Positions 33,870 through 42,856 of a stretch of DNA of 64,000 bases are shown here, one piece after another; the first letter of the stretch is position 1; each line of letters starts with the position of its first letter. Position numbers and translations under genes: made by a program. The stretch comes from Methanoregula sp. (GTDB taxonomy: Archaea; Halobacteriota; Methanomicrobia; Methanomicrobiales; Methanospirillaceae), in contig NZ_JAQTQD010000003.1 of assembly GCF_028712425.1 (NCBI RefSeq), positions 62,001-126,000 on the forward strand. Reading direction: 5' to 3'. The notes below the pieces were generated by a model. That model ran no database searches and was not told where the DNA came from. It saw nothing but the letters and a program-made list of their open reading frames with translations.

Positions 33870-34424
33870 TCAGGAAGTAGTGTATTCCTGTACAAACCAG
33901 CCGTGAAACGCAGCGAGTGCCCGTGCCCGGTGGGATATCCGGCTTTTCTCTTCAAGAGGGATCTCTGCAAGCGTCTTCTCTCCCGTCTCGAAGATGGGAT
34001 CGTAGCCAAAACCGCCCTCTCCCCGTGGGGCGTGTGCAACCCTGCCCTCGATAATCCCTTTAAAGACACGGACGCCGTTCTCATCGGCAAAGGCAATGGC
34101 CGTGACAAACCGGGCAGTGCGATCTTCCCGCCCCTCCATCAGCTTCAGGACGCCGCTGTTCCCAATCGTGTTCAGTACGTAGGCCGCATACGGGCCGGGG
34201 AAACCGTTCAGTGCATCGATGAAAAATCCCGTGTCATCCACGATGAGGGGAGTCTTCAGCTGTTCGTACGCATACCCGGCCTTACCCCGGGCAATCTCAC
34301 CCACATTATCGGAACGATGCTCGGGTAAGTCGAGAAAGATGTGGGTGATCTCCGCAGTGCCATGGAAGAACGCGGCAACCTCTGCGGCCTTGTGCGCATT
34401 CCCCGTCACGACCGCGATCTTCAG
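33870..34424 (-). CDS. rdgB: XTP/dITP pyrophosphatase (RdgB/HAM1)
   Basis: This enzyme hydrolyses non-canonical purine triphosphates (ITP, XTP) to the monophosphate. The family motifs are VVTGNAHKAAEV at the start, IVDDTGFFIDALNGFPGPYAAYV, and GGFGYDPIF with SHRARAL near the end. The first ATG/GTG-type start (GTG 34409) would cut off the first beta strand, IAVVTGN. A CTG at 34424 gives LKIAVVTGNAHK and overlaps the kae1 stop as CTGA, parallel to the ATGA and GTGA junctions elsewhere here. I therefore place the start at CTG 34424, with moderate certainty. Confidence 0.88.
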   Translation of the reverse strand: MKIAVVTGNAHKAAEVAAFFHGTAEITHIFLDLPEHRSDNVGEIARGKAGYAYEQLKTPLIVDDTGFFIDALNGFPGPYAAYVLNTIGNSGVLKLMEGREDRTARFVTAIAFADENGVRVFKGIIEGRVAHAPRGEGGFGYDPIFETGEKTLAEIPLEEKSRISHRARALAAFHGWFVQEYTTS

Positions 34425-36001
34425 AGATATCTCCCCCGCAATTCAATCTCGTGCTCGCGGGCAATGACCTCACGAGCCCGGGCAAACGTCCCGCTGTACC
34501 CTGTGATGAACGCGGCCTTCAGCAATTCAGCGCGTTCAGGCGCGGTGCTCTCGAGCGTCTGGAAGAGGACATGGATATCCACGCCCCGCTGCTCGATCTC
34601 GCTCGTTGCCTGCGCAAGGCCGAAATCGATGAGTACGCATTTCCTGTCGCTCTCGCGCAGGATGAGGTTGCTCGTCGTGAGGTCGCCATGCATGATCTCT
34701 GCACTATGGAGCAGGCCGATGACGCGGCCGGCTTCCTGAAGGTTTTCCTTTGAGAGGTCTTCAGTCAGCAGGATTCCCATAACCTGCTCCATGACAATCG
34801 TATCGGGGGTAATATCGGAAATTATGGGTGTCGGCACGCCCCCCCTGCGTGCAGCATGGATGAGCCGTGCCTCTGCGCGGATCCGCTCTGTTATCAGGCG
34901 CCTGTCCAGTGCCGGCACACGGTACCGTTTGGAGACCCGGTGCTTCTCTGCTCTCCCCTCATGGAAGGTGATAATCGCTTCTGCCCCGCGTCGCTTCGCA
35001 CCTGCATCACTGGTGAGGGTATCTTTTGCTGCAGGATCCCTCTTCCAGGTGACCTCAACCTCATCCGAGCGGAACGAGGGATTGATCCGGGAGGACTCAA
35101 CCGGGGATGACACTCCGCTCTCCAGCATCAGTTTTCCCGTATAGGCGATCATTGCACCATTATCCCCGAGATATTTCTGTTCGGGAACGAAGAATGTGGC
35201 ACCGCGGTCCTCGCACATGACCCGGAGCATCTCCTGCAGCCGGCGGTTCGCACCGACGCCCCCGACGAGGAGCACCTCGTTCTTTCCTGTGAGGGATAGT
35301 GCCCGTTCTGTTACTTCAACGCACATAGCAAAAGCGGTCTCCTGCAGGCTGTAACAGACATCGGGCAGCGGGGCCTTATGATCTTTTGCAGCCGAGACAA
35401 GACCGGAGAACGCAAGGTCCATACCCTTCACGGTATAAGGGAGGTCGACATACGTCCCTTCCCGTGCCTGCGCCTCGATATGCGGGCCGCCCGGGTGCGG
35501 GAAGTTCTTTGCCCGGGCAAACTTGTCGAGGGCATTGCCGATCCCGACATCCAGCGTTTCGCCAAAGATCCGGTATCTCCCGTTCAGGTACCCGATGACC
35601 TGGGTGTTTGCCCCGCTGGCGTAGAGGACTATGGGATCCCTGCAGCCGGTGGCAAAGCACCCGATCTCGACATGGGCGACACAGTGGTTCACCCCTACGA
35701 GCGGGACGTCGAGGGCAAGGGCGAGTGAGCGGGCAGCGGTGGCAACCGTCCGGAGGCAGGGGCCAAGTCCCGGCCCCTGCGAGAACGCTATTCCTTCAAC
35801 CTTGGCTGGCTCTGTTAGGACCGTAGCGATCAGTTCTTTCATTGCGGAGGCATGGTGCTGTGCAGCCTCACGCGGGTGGATACCCCCGGAAACGGGACGA
35901 TATGGCCGTGAAACAAGAGAAACAAGATCGTGATCAAAAAGAGCGGCACTGAGGTTCCAGGCCGTGCCCTCAATCCCCAGTATCTGCCCAAAAACAGGCA
36001 T
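34421..36001 (-). CDS. Kae1-Bud32 fusion (tRNA t6A synthase and kinase)
   Basis: This is a bifunctional 526-residue protein of the KEOPS complex. Residues 1-325 are Kae1/TsaD, which transfers threonylcarbamoyl to A37 of tRNA: FSQGPGLGPCLRTVATAARS, NHCVAHVEIG with the metal histidines, and GGVGANRRLQEML. Residues about 340-526 are the small kinase/ATPase Bud32: MHGDLTTSNLIL and VLIDFGLA carry the catalytic Asp residues. The fusion is common in euryarchaea. It is preceded by rps27ae (9 nt) and its stop overlaps rdgB. Confidence 0.97.
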   Translation of the reverse strand: MPVFGQILGIEGTAWNLSAALFDHDLVSLVSRPYRPVSGGIHPREAAQHHASAMKELIATVLTEPAKVEGIAFSQGPGLGPCLRTVATAARSLALALDVPLVGVNHCVAHVEIGCFATGCRDPIVLYASGANTQVIGYLNGRYRIFGETLDVGIGNALDKFARAKNFPHPGGPHIEAQAREGTYVDLPYTVKGMDLAFSGLVSAAKDHKAPLPDVCYSLQETAFAMCVEVTERALSLTGKNEVLLVGGVGANRRLQEMLRVMCEDRGATFFVPEQKYLGDNGAMIAYTGKLMLESGVSSPVESSRINPSFRSDEVEVTWKRDPAAKDTLTSDAGAKRRGAEAIITFHEGRAEKHRVSKRYRVPALDRRLITERIRAEARLIHAARRGGVPTPIISDITPDTIVMEQVMGILLTEDLSKENLQEAGRVIGLLHSAEIMHGDLTTSNLILRESDRKCVLIDFGLAQATSEIEQRGVDIHVLFQTLESTAPERAELLKAAFITGYSGTFARAREVIAREHEIELRGRYL

Positions 36002-36010
36002 TGCTGATGT

Positions 36011-36193
36011 TTACTTTCTGAATTCAGTATATCCGCACTTGCCGCAGGTGGCCCGGTCCTTGTGGTCTGCCATCATGACACCGGGTCCGCAGCGCGGGCA
36101 GTATTTCTTTTCGGTGGTGACTTTTGCACCCTCGACCTTGAAGTATGCACCTCTCTTGGGGGCCTTCGAGGCTGCCGCCTTCTTTGCTGCCAT
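36011..36193 (-). CDS. rps27ae: 30S ribosomal protein S27ae
   Basis: The 60-residue protein has a basic N-terminus ([17 protein letters not shown]) and a zinc ribbon with [17 protein letters not shown] and CGKCGYTEF, as in archaeal S27ae. It lies 2 nt downstream of rps24e and 9 nt upstream of the Kae1-Bud32 gene, the classical archaeal order. Confidence 0.95.
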   Translation of the reverse strand: MAAKKAAASKAPKRGAYFKVEGAKVTTEKKYCPRCGPGVMMADHKDRATCGKCGYTEFRK

Positions 36194-36195
36194 GA

Positions 36196-36492
36196 TTATG
36201 CAGCCTCTTCCTTGGGCTTGGGCATGCCGCGCGCTGCAAGATGCGGGCGCTCGGTCTTGTTCCGGCTCTCCTCGCTCTCGTATACCCGGGCGGAGCCGGT
36301 GAGTTCTGTCTTGCCAAAGCTGCTGTGCAGAGTGTCAAGGGTGACCTGATGCTCTTTTACATTGAGCAGAGCGCAGAGTTTCCCGATGATCTGCATACGG
36401 GAGGGGGTAGCTCCGTCGTATTTGAGGGTAAACTGAACCTCTCTTCTGGATAAAAGTTCATTTCTTTTATCGCTGGTGATCTCAAAGTCCAT
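36196..36492 (-). CDS. rps24e: 30S ribosomal protein S24e
   Basis: The 98-residue protein starts at ATG 36492 with [20 protein letters not shown], followed by [16 protein letters not shown] and a Lys/Arg/Glu-rich tail, typical of S24e. A frame 19 codons longer was rejected since the family begins at MDFEI. It is followed 2 nt later by rps27ae. Confidence 0.95.
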   Translation of the reverse strand: MDFEITSDKRNELLSRREVQFTLKYDGATPSRMQIIGKLCALLNVKEHQVTLDTLHSSFGKTELTGSARVYESEESRNKTERPHLAARGMPKPKEEAA

Positions 36493-36591
36493 CGATATCC
36501 TGTAATTATTGGAAAGCGGGTTATTTAAAACATGACCTTCGCCAGTCATGCTGAAAAGGGAATCACTGCAAAGGATTGTAATGATAAAAGA

Positions 36592-37083
36592 CTATCCTTC
36601 AGAACGGACAAACCGTTCAAGAAACGCCCGTGCAGTTTCCTGGGCACCAGGTGTAACCGTGCGGAGGACTACCCCCTCGTTTGGCTGCCCATAGAGGACA
36701 ACAGACCCGAGCGGGGCGGCAAGAACCATCGGGATAACCGCGAGATCCTCTTCACCGTCGACAAGTATCGTGAGTGGCGGGTGTTCCACAGCATATTCGA
36801 TTGCCGCAACCAGTTCGTCGGTGAGCGTGCCTGCAGGGTTTTTCACGCAGATGGATTCACCGGATACCGCAGATGCCCGGTTACAGGGCGAACGCATCGT
36901 GTACCCGTCAATAATCCCGACTGCCGGTGTTATCCCCGCTTTCCGGAGGTTGTGGGTTACCACGTCGCCAACGGTAAAAACAGTTTTTTGCGAGAGAAGG
37001 GGAAGGATATCCGTAATCTCGCGATAGAGTTCGCCAAAGGGATCCTTGAAGAGCTTACGGTGCTCTTCGGGGAGGGTAAGCAT
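36592..37083 (-). CDS. GTP-dependent dephospho-CoA kinase (DUF359)
   Basis: This 163-residue enzyme performs the last step of CoA synthesis in many archaea, phosphorylating dephospho-CoA with GTP. Family blocks are VFTVGDVVTHNLRKAGITP, VGIIDGYTMRSPCNR, CVKNPAGTLTDELVAAIE, ILVDGEEDLAVIP and VVLYGQPNEGVV. The acidic Asp/Glu residues of these blocks bind substrate and metal. Its start is ATG 37083, sharing one base with the stop of spt4 (TGATG). The activity is known from Thermococcus homologues; here it is inferred. Confidence 0.9.
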   Translation of the reverse strand: MLTLPEEHRKLFKDPFGELYREITDILPLLSQKTVFTVGDVVTHNLRKAGITPAVGIIDGYTMRSPCNRASAVSGESICVKNPAGTLTDELVAAIEYAVEHPPLTILVDGEEDLAVIPMVLAAPLGSVVLYGQPNEGVVLRTVTPGAQETARAFLERFVRSEG

Positions 37084-37289
37084 CAGCGGACCTTCAGCGC
37101 GTACCGGCCGGGGAGCTTGATATTCATGCGTTTGGCCACTTCGGAATTCTCCGGGTCAATAATGACCAGGTAGCCGGACCAGTCTTCGCTTAAGTTTGAG
37201 ATGCCGCAGACAACGCAGCTCTCGCCATCGACAACGCGGTGGCAGTCACGACAGACTTTTCCCTGTTTCTTCTTATTCGCCGGTGGCAT
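37083..37289 (-). CDS. spt4: Transcription elongation factor Spt4 (RpoE2)
   Basis: The 68-residue protein has a zinc ribbon with CRDCHRVV and CVVCG, followed by SEDWSGYLVIIDPENSEVAKR, the Spt4 fold that binds the NGN domain of Spt5. ATG 37289 overlaps the rpoE1 end by 17 nt. The order rpoE1-spt4-DUF359-rps24e-rps27ae is conserved in archaea. Confidence 0.95.
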   Translation of the reverse strand: MPPANKKKQGKVCRDCHRVVDGESCVVCGISNLSEDWSGYLVIIDPENSEVAKRMNIKLPGRYALKVR

Positions 37290-37914
37290 GCTCCTTCCTC
37301 TTTCCCCTCACCTTCTCGGCCCCCTTCTCCTTTCCGGGGCCGGAAGACTGTCCGGACTTTTCTTTCTCTTTCTCCATCTCCTCTTCAAGCCAGAGTGCAG
37401 TGCCGAGGCCTGCCTGGCGCATGGTCAGCCCGATCTTGCTGTCACGGGGCTCGCGCTCGTTCAAGGATAATGTCACGACGCGGACGCGGACAACATCGCC
37501 TACGCCGATGAAGCGCTTGGACTCCTGACAGATCAGCCGGGCGTTCTTTTCGTCATAGTTGATGTATTCATCGGAGATCTGGCTTACGTGCAGCATGGCA
37601 TCGATCGGGCCAAGGCTGACGAACGCACCGAAGCTGGTGGTCTCGACAACAACCCCTTCAATCACTTCCTGGAGGGCGAGCCGGAGCACCAGTGCCTCGA
37701 ACTTCACATCGTAGTAGACCCCGCCGTCTCCGGGAACAAGTTCCCCTTCCCCGACATCCGTCACTTTCGTGACGCAGATAAAGATCCCGATCTCCTTGTC
37801 TATGCTTCCCTCAAGTTGCTCCTGGAGGACATCAAGGATCACTTTTTCGAGATTCTCCCCCAGTCTCTGGGGGGGGACCCGGACCTTGTCTTCAAGCATC
37901 AGTTTGTGATACAT
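37273..37914 (-). CDS. rpoE1: DNA-directed RNA polymerase subunit Rpo7 (RpoE1)
   Basis: The protein has 213 residues. The N-terminal RNP domain has LEDKVRVPPQRLGENLEKVI and the S1 domain has GVVVETTSFGAFVSLGPIDAMLHVSQISDEY. It forms the polymerase stalk with Rpo4 and binds nascent RNA. The C-terminal 30 residues (KEKEKSGQSSGPGKEKGAEK) are an unusually long basic, disordered tail compared with the typical 185-190 residue protein. It is followed by an overlapping spt4. Confidence 0.95.
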   Translation of the reverse strand: MYHKLMLEDKVRVPPQRLGENLEKVILDVLQEQLEGSIDKEIGIFICVTKVTDVGEGELVPGDGGVYYDVKFEALVLRLALQEVIEGVVVETTSFGAFVSLGPIDAMLHVSQISDEYINYDEKNARLICQESKRFIGVGDVVRVRVVTLSLNEREPRDSKIGLTMRQAGLGTALWLEEEMEKEKEKSGQSSGPGKEKGAEKVRGKRKEHATGE

Positions 37915-37922
37915 CCTTCACC

Positions 37923-38306
37923 TCATCTCCGCAATAGTTCCAGTTTCTTCTGTTTTCTCATAGATAATACCCCAATCCCGCGTGCAAGCAGAGCCTCTCT
38001 CAATCCTCGGTCGTTCGTGACTACGGTACAATTATTCCGGACAGCATAATCAATGATCTGCTCATCAACCGGCATTGGCTGCAGGGCAGCGGTATCCGCT
38101 ATCGTGCACCGCTCCCCAAGCGCGAGTCCCATGCGTGCGGCAGCCCCGTTGCGGCCTTTTGCCCGTGCAAGTCCGTCCAGTTCATGCATCACCGATGCCA
38201 GTACGATGGGTTCGAACCCGCCAAGAATGTTCCTGATCTCATCGAAAAGATCGATCTGGAACTGGGCCGGCATCATTAGTGCGTTGGCGTCAAGGAGAAT
38301 TGTTAC
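37923..38306 (-). CDS. PIN-domain nuclease-like protein
   Basis: The PIN domain carries LLDANALMMPAQFQIDLFDEI as its first strand with the catalytic Asp. HELDGLARAK follows in the middle and VTNDRGLREALLARGI supplies the last acidic cluster. This archaeal group neighbours aIF2-gamma and is thought to be an rRNA or tRNA nuclease (Fcf1/Nob1-like); its target is unknown. The first ATG (38276) lies after the catalytic Asp. The frame is open upstream without ATG, GTG or TTG; GTA 38306 overlaps the aIF2-gamma stop as GTAA, and ATT 38300 is another non-standard option. I extend the gene to 38306, with the start uncertain. Confidence 0.8.
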   Translation of the reverse strand, partial: VTILLDANALMMPAQFQIDLFDEIRNILGGFEPIVLASVMHELDGLARAKGRNGAAARMGLALGERCTIADTAALQPMPVDEQIIDYAVRNNCTVVTNDRGLREALLARGIGVLSMRKQKKLELLRR

Positions 38307-39538
38307 TCTCCCAGAACACCCATCCCGATCAGGCGCCAGCGTGCTCCCACCTGCCGGCTGATAGCGATCCTTGAGCCGATCTCAGCACAGACGGGTCGTT
38401 TCAGCTGTATTTCGACACTGTCTTTCTTGGTGTTTGTAACAACACCGACCGTGACCGCGGTCCCAACGGATAGCATCAACGGTTCGGAATGCTTCAGCGG
38501 CTCAATGACGAGTTCGCTTGTGGCGCCGACAACCCGCTCCATAAGGGTCACCCTGCATCGGATCTTGTCCCAGACCGGGGGAAGTTTTCCCTCGTGCCCG
38601 AGGACCTGGCCGGCAAGGGCATCGCTTTTTGTCAGCGCCGGGTCAAGCCTGGTACCCACACCGAGCAGTCCGCCGGGGGTTGCAGTCTCGACGATCTTCG
38701 ATCCGGCGTTGATTGATGTGATGGTTGTTGTAATGGGAATCCATTTGATTCTGTTCTCGACCTGTGTCTGCCTTCCTGGACGGATCTCGATTTTCTCATC
38801 GGCGCGGAGGATGCCCCGGATAAGAGACCCCCCGACAACACCGCCTTTCACGTCCTTCCAGTTGCACCCGGGCTTGTTCACATCGAATGAACGGGCGATC
38901 AGCATCACCGGTTCAGCTTCGGGATCGCGTTCAGGCACCGGGATTACCTCATCTAGCGCCTGCACGAGTGCCCCCATATTGATCCCTTTCTGGGATGAAA
39001 CCGGGATGATGGGTGCATCTTCCGCAATGGTTCCCTTCACGAATTTTTTAATCTCGTTGTAGTTGTCCACGGCCTCTTTCTGGCTGACAACGTCGATCTT
39101 GCTCTGGACGATGACAATCCTCTTGATCCCGACCAGTTCCAGCGCCATCAGGTGCTCCTTGGTCTGGGGCTGCGGGCACTTCTCACTCGCCGCAATGACA
39201 AGCATCGCCCCATCCATCAGCGCGGAACCCGAGAGCATGGTTGCCATGAGGGTCTCGTGCCCCGGTGCATCGACGAACGAAATGGAACGGAAGGGTGTCC
39301 CCGTGCCCCCGCAGACCGGGCACTCGGGACGGGTGGAGAAAGCATCGGTGCCTTCGCACTGCTCGCAGCGATAGAATGTGGTATCAGCATATCCAAGCCG
39401 GATAGAGATACCCCGTTTCACTTCCTCGCTGTGGCGATCTGTCCACATCCCGGTGAGCGCATTGACGAGCGTTGTCTTGCCATGGTCAACATGACCGACA
39501 ACCCCGATATTCACACTGGGAACTGTCACATCGTGCAA
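38303..39538 (-). CDS. eif2g: Translation initiation factor aIF2 gamma subunit
   Basis: The 411-residue GTPase carries initiator Met-tRNA to the ribosome. G1 is [16 protein letters not shown]3 [13 protein letters not shown] and G4 VQSKIDVV. The zinc knuckle [21 protein letters not shown] lies between switch 1 and 2. Domains II and III follow with the [13 protein letters not shown] and [17 protein letters not shown] segments. A minus-strand TATA-like tatatag near 39562 and ggaggt near 39552 precede the start. It is the first gene of the cluster down to rpl40e. Confidence 0.97.
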   Translation of the reverse strand: MHDVTVPSVNIGVVGHVDHGKTTLVNALTGMWTDRHSEEVKRGISIRLGYADTTFYRCEQCEGTDAFSTRPECPVCGGTGTPFRSISFVDAPGHETLMATMLSGSALMDGAMLVIAASEKCPQPQTKEHLMALELVGIKRIVIVQSKIDVVSQKEAVDNYNEIKKFVKGTIAEDAPIIPVSSQKGINMGALVQALDEVIPVPERDPEAEPVMLIARSFDVNKPGCNWKDVKGGVVGGSLIRGILRADEKIEIRPGRQTQVENRIKWIPITTTITSINAGSKIVETATPGGLLGVGTRLDPALTKSDALAGQVLGHEGKLPPVWDKIRCRVTLMERVVGATSELVIEPLKHSEPLMLSVGTAVTVGVVTNTKKDSVEIQLKRPVCAEIGSRIAISRQVGARWRLIGMGVLGE

Positions 39539-39794
39539 ATGAAATCGAACCTCCTTATTCTATATAGGCCAAACCTACTTATACGTAACCAGTGGAAACG
39601 GGGCAGGTATCCGGTGCTTGTTTGTGAGGTTTTTTCCCGGTTCCCCGTGATTCAAACAGATGGAAAAAGCTGTCCCGGTTCACGTTATCAGAGTACCTGC
39701 AGGATACTATCAACCAAAGATAATTCTCCTGAAGGGATCGGGAAAAACAGTACGTGTCAGTCCTTTGCAGCATCCAGGGAAAAAGGAGTGGGGA

Positions 39795-40088
39795 TTATCC
39801 CCCGCCTTCACAACTCTGGTCGATATTCTTGAGCGAATCCTGGAATTCGCTGCCTGCCGCGTATTCACGCTCGCGGGCTATGATCTCCTTTGCATCCTCG
39901 CGGGCCGTGGTGGTTGTTCTGTCTGTGACCGTTGCAGGTATCAGTTGATCGACGCGGTAGAGGAGGTTCGTGGAATCCAGCTCAGCAAAGGAGACACCCC
40001 TGATCTCTTCGATACGGAGGACCTTGCCGGCAGTGCCCGTCCGCGGGTACCGTACCCGCATTCCCAGTGTCATCTCTTCTGCAAGCAT
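39795..40088 (-). CDS. DUF2098 family protein
   Basis: The 97-residue protein has a small beta-barrel-like N-terminal core: LGMRVRYPRTGTAGKVLRIE and LDSTNLLYRVDQLIPA, which matches DUF2098 of methanogens. A charged helix (AREDAKEIIAREREYAAG) follows. The family is found mainly in methanogens and has no known function. The 256-bp gap downstream (39539-39794) contains the aIF2-gamma promoter. Either ATG 40088 or the one nine codons in may be used. Confidence 0.75.
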   Translation of the reverse strand: MLAEEMTLGMRVRYPRTGTAGKVLRIEEIRGVSFAELDSTNLLYRVDQLIPATVTDRTTTTAREDAKEIIAREREYAAGSEFQDSLKNIDQSCEGGG

Positions 40089-40181
40089 ACGAGAAAATGG
40101 GTATTTGGGGATATAAGGTTTTTTACAACGCGTTCGGGAAACAGATGCCAGATAACTCGTTGCTGGATGTTCAAAAAGGTG

Positions 40182-42776
40182 TTATTGTATGGTCAGTCCC
40201 TGCATGACTGCTGATTCCGGTACATCAAATTCCCGCGTGGTACCGGAAATCCTGTATCTGTCTGTGGCCTTCACATCATAGGGATTGTCGGAAGTTGAAT
40301 AGGGAACAATGAACTCCCCGTTCACGCTCTCCTGCCGGTAGGTGAAGATCCTGCCATTATTGGAAACGAGCGGGACCTCGATGATCCCTTCTCCTTTGAT
40401 GTGAGCGCCTTTCACGTATTCGAAGACTTTCACGTATTTCAGATCAATCGCGTCCGATGTTGCCACATCGGTGGGCGATTCGTGGACAAGGCGATAGTGG
40501 TGTAATGCTGGCACGGTGTCGATGGGAGCGAGAAGATCCGCGCTGTAAACAGCAGCATGATATCCCGGCTGGGGATTACTGTTGTACTGTTGGGCTTTCT
40601 CTTGTGCGGAAACGGGATCCATAAGGACGGCGTCAGTGACTACCGGGATGCTCTGCCCGGTGATACTCGGATCCGCGTAGACCGTGTAATATACGTTCTG
40701 TGAGGCAGGAGTAAGGGATCCATCAAAGTTATGGAGCCGGGATATCACGGTCTGGTAATATGGCTGCTTATTGAGGAGAGCCAAGGTAAATCCGTTGTTC
40801 TTTGTTGGCACAAACAGGTTCTCGTAATACGGGCCTGCGGCATCTGTTGCATTGTACCAGGTCGCCATGGCCCAGAATTTTCCCTGGTCCATCTCGATAT
40901 CGGTGATAATGTAGCGTGTCCCGAGATAATCAGCGATCCTGTTTGCGTTGTCTTCTGACTGGGACATGAAATAGGCAGCAGAACCATTGCTTCCCGCCAC
41001 ACCCTGCTGGAAGGGATTGGCATTGGGGATACGCTTTCCAACAGTTGTGATGATATGGCCGTAGTCCCACCAGGACATGATACCATAGGATTCGTCGGGA
41101 TACTGGAATGTCTCCCTGTCATATGCAGTGAGATACCCGACTCCGGTATCGGGCGTATTGTTCACCAGCCATTCTGCAGATTCTTTCCAGTCCGGGTTCA
41201 TGTCCGTCCCGTGGCTTAATCCATTGGTATACATCATTGAAACCGAGGAGTGGATGAAGAGGAGTGCAACCCCGATAACCAAGACTACTGCAGCAAGGGG
41301 AACGTAGTGTACGCCGGATCTGGCGGCCGGAGCTTTTCCGGCCTTTTTGTGCTTTTTCTGTTTGCCCGGAGTTTCACTATCCGCCCCCCCGGTCTTCTGG
41401 TCCGTGGGACCGGGGGATACAGCGCCTGACAGGAGTTTTCTTATGTCCGGCCAGCTCTTCTCGAAAATGAATGCTGCACATGCGCCCGACATCAGCGCTA
41501 TGTTAATCGCGAGATAATATTCGTACCGGATGTGCTGCCACGTGGAGAAGAGCATCACGATCGACCAGATAATAGCGAAGACCTGTTCGGGACGCTCATG
41601 ACGGAAATTGTTGTAGAGCATGACGAGGATTCCACCTGCCATGAGGAGGAGCCCGTAACCGAACGTTATCCATGCACCATTGAAACTCCAGCCTCGGGCC
41701 TCCTGAACGGTTTCAGTCACCGCAGCCTGACCGAAGAAGGCATACAATGCAGAGACGAAGAGCGAATAGAGCTGTGGGCTGGCAAAGAACAATACGATGG
41801 CCACCAGCACTGCAGAAGCAGCGACCGCGGAGATAAAATAATACCATGGACGTGACTTCAGATATTTCTGGAGTGTGTATAGATAGACTGACCCTCCGAT
41901 GAGGGCAAGATATGCGAGGATGTGGCCCAGTGAATAGGTTGACAGATCAAGGCCCGGGTTTTTTAAGCCAAAAAGGAGGAGGCCGATGATTGCAATGCTA
42001 AAGACTACCGTGTTGATGATAACCAGGTATTCGCTTGTTCTCTGGCGGCTCGAATCGATGATGAGCTGGACTACAGTAAAAATGCCGGCAATCATCGCAA
42101 ACAGGATCATTGTTGGCATCACAAAGAGGCCGAGCAGATAGGCAACGCCTGTAAGAGCTGCGATGAGAAGGGTACTTTTATACGAGTTTACATCCCGGAT
42201 GTCAACGCTGGTGTCCTTCTCGGAAAACACCGAATACATGTAAAACAGGCAGAATATCACAGAAAAAAGGACTTCTGCAATGTGGTGATCAGCATACCCA
42301 TACATGGACCGGTAATAAAACTGACCGGCAACAATCGCAGTAAATCCGGATGCGAGTAACCCCGTCTTCCAGGTGCCGCAGACCTTTCCGACATAATACA
42401 TGATGGCAACGGTGGCTGCACCCATCAGGGGCGGGACGATGAGGAGGATGTGGATGATCTCGGGACGGGTTGATGCACCGGTTATCAGGCAGCCGATGGC
42501 CACGGTGAGCGGGAAGAGCGGGCCCCAATAGATCGATGTCCCGAATGGGTACTGGGTCATCGGCTCAAACCACCCGTACTGGAGATTGTTCGCGAGGAGG
42601 AACTCCACCTGCCGGAGGTTGTAGAGGGGGTCATCGCTTGCCACGAGGGTGAGGATATCTACGTCCCCCATGTTCAGCAGGGGGAGCAGCCGGAGACATA
42701 GAGCGAAGAGGGAAAAAAAGGCAACAAGAACGAGAATCGTCCAGGTCAGACGGTTTTTGAGATCAAGGGATATCAT
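40182..42776 (-). CDS. aglB: AglB/STT3 dolichyl-phosphooligosaccharide-protein glycosyltransferase
   Basis: The 864-residue enzyme N-glycosylates Asn-X-Ser/Thr sites outside the cell. There are about 13 transmembrane segments in residues 10-500. The catalytic DxD-like MGDVD motif is in the first external loop, FYYRSMYGYADHH is the DHH-type motif in the second, and the hallmark SWWDYGHIIT lies near residue 575 in the soluble C-terminal domain. A Lys-rich cytosolic insert (KQKKHKKAGKAP) precedes the last helix. The gene follows a set of sugar-nucleotide genes on the same strand. Confidence 0.95.
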   Translation of the reverse strand: MISLDLKNRLTWTILVLVAFFSLFALCLRLLPLLNMGDVDILTLVASDDPLYNLRQVEFLLANNLQYGWFEPMTQYPFGTSIYWGPLFPLTVAIGCLITGASTRPEIIHILLIVPPLMGAATVAIMYYVGKVCGTWKTGLLASGFTAIVAGQFYYRSMYGYADHHIAEVLFSVIFCLFYMYSVFSEKDTSVDIRDVNSYKSTLLIAALTGVAYLLGLFVMPTMILFAMIAGIFTVVQLIIDSSRQRTSEYLVIINTVVFSIAIIGLLLFGLKNPGLDLSTYSLGHILAYLALIGGSVYLYTLQKYLKSRPWYYFISAVAASAVLVAIVLFFASPQLYSLFVSALYAFFGQAAVTETVQEARGWSFNGAWITFGYGLLLMAGGILVMLYNNFRHERPEQVFAIIWSIVMLFSTWQHIRYEYYLAINIALMSGACAAFIFEKSWPDIRKLLSGAVSPGPTDQKTGGADSETPGKQKKHKKAGKAPAARSGVHYVPLAAVVLVIGVALLFIHSSVSMMYTNGLSHGTDMNPDWKESAEWLVNNTPDTGVGYLTAYDRETFQYPDESYGIMSWWDYGHIITTVGKRIPNANPFQQGVAGSNGSAAYFMSQSEDNANRIADYLGTRYIITDIEMDQGKFWAMATWYNATDAAGPYYENLFVPTKNNGFTLALLNKQPYYQTVISRLHNFDGSLTPASQNVYYTVYADPSITGQSIPVVTDAVLMDPVSAQEKAQQYNSNPQPGYHAAVYSADLLAPIDTVPALHHYRLVHESPTDVATSDAIDLKYVKVFEYVKGAHIKGEGIIEVPLVSNNGRIFTYRQESVNGEFIVPYSTSDNPYDVKATDRYRISGTTREFDVPESAVMQGLTIQ

Positions 42777-42856
42777 GGAATCAACCTATCTTCCTATCAA
42801 CCTATCTTCCTTACTTGGTTTCGGGAGAGACCATTAATAAATTTTGGATGAATGTA

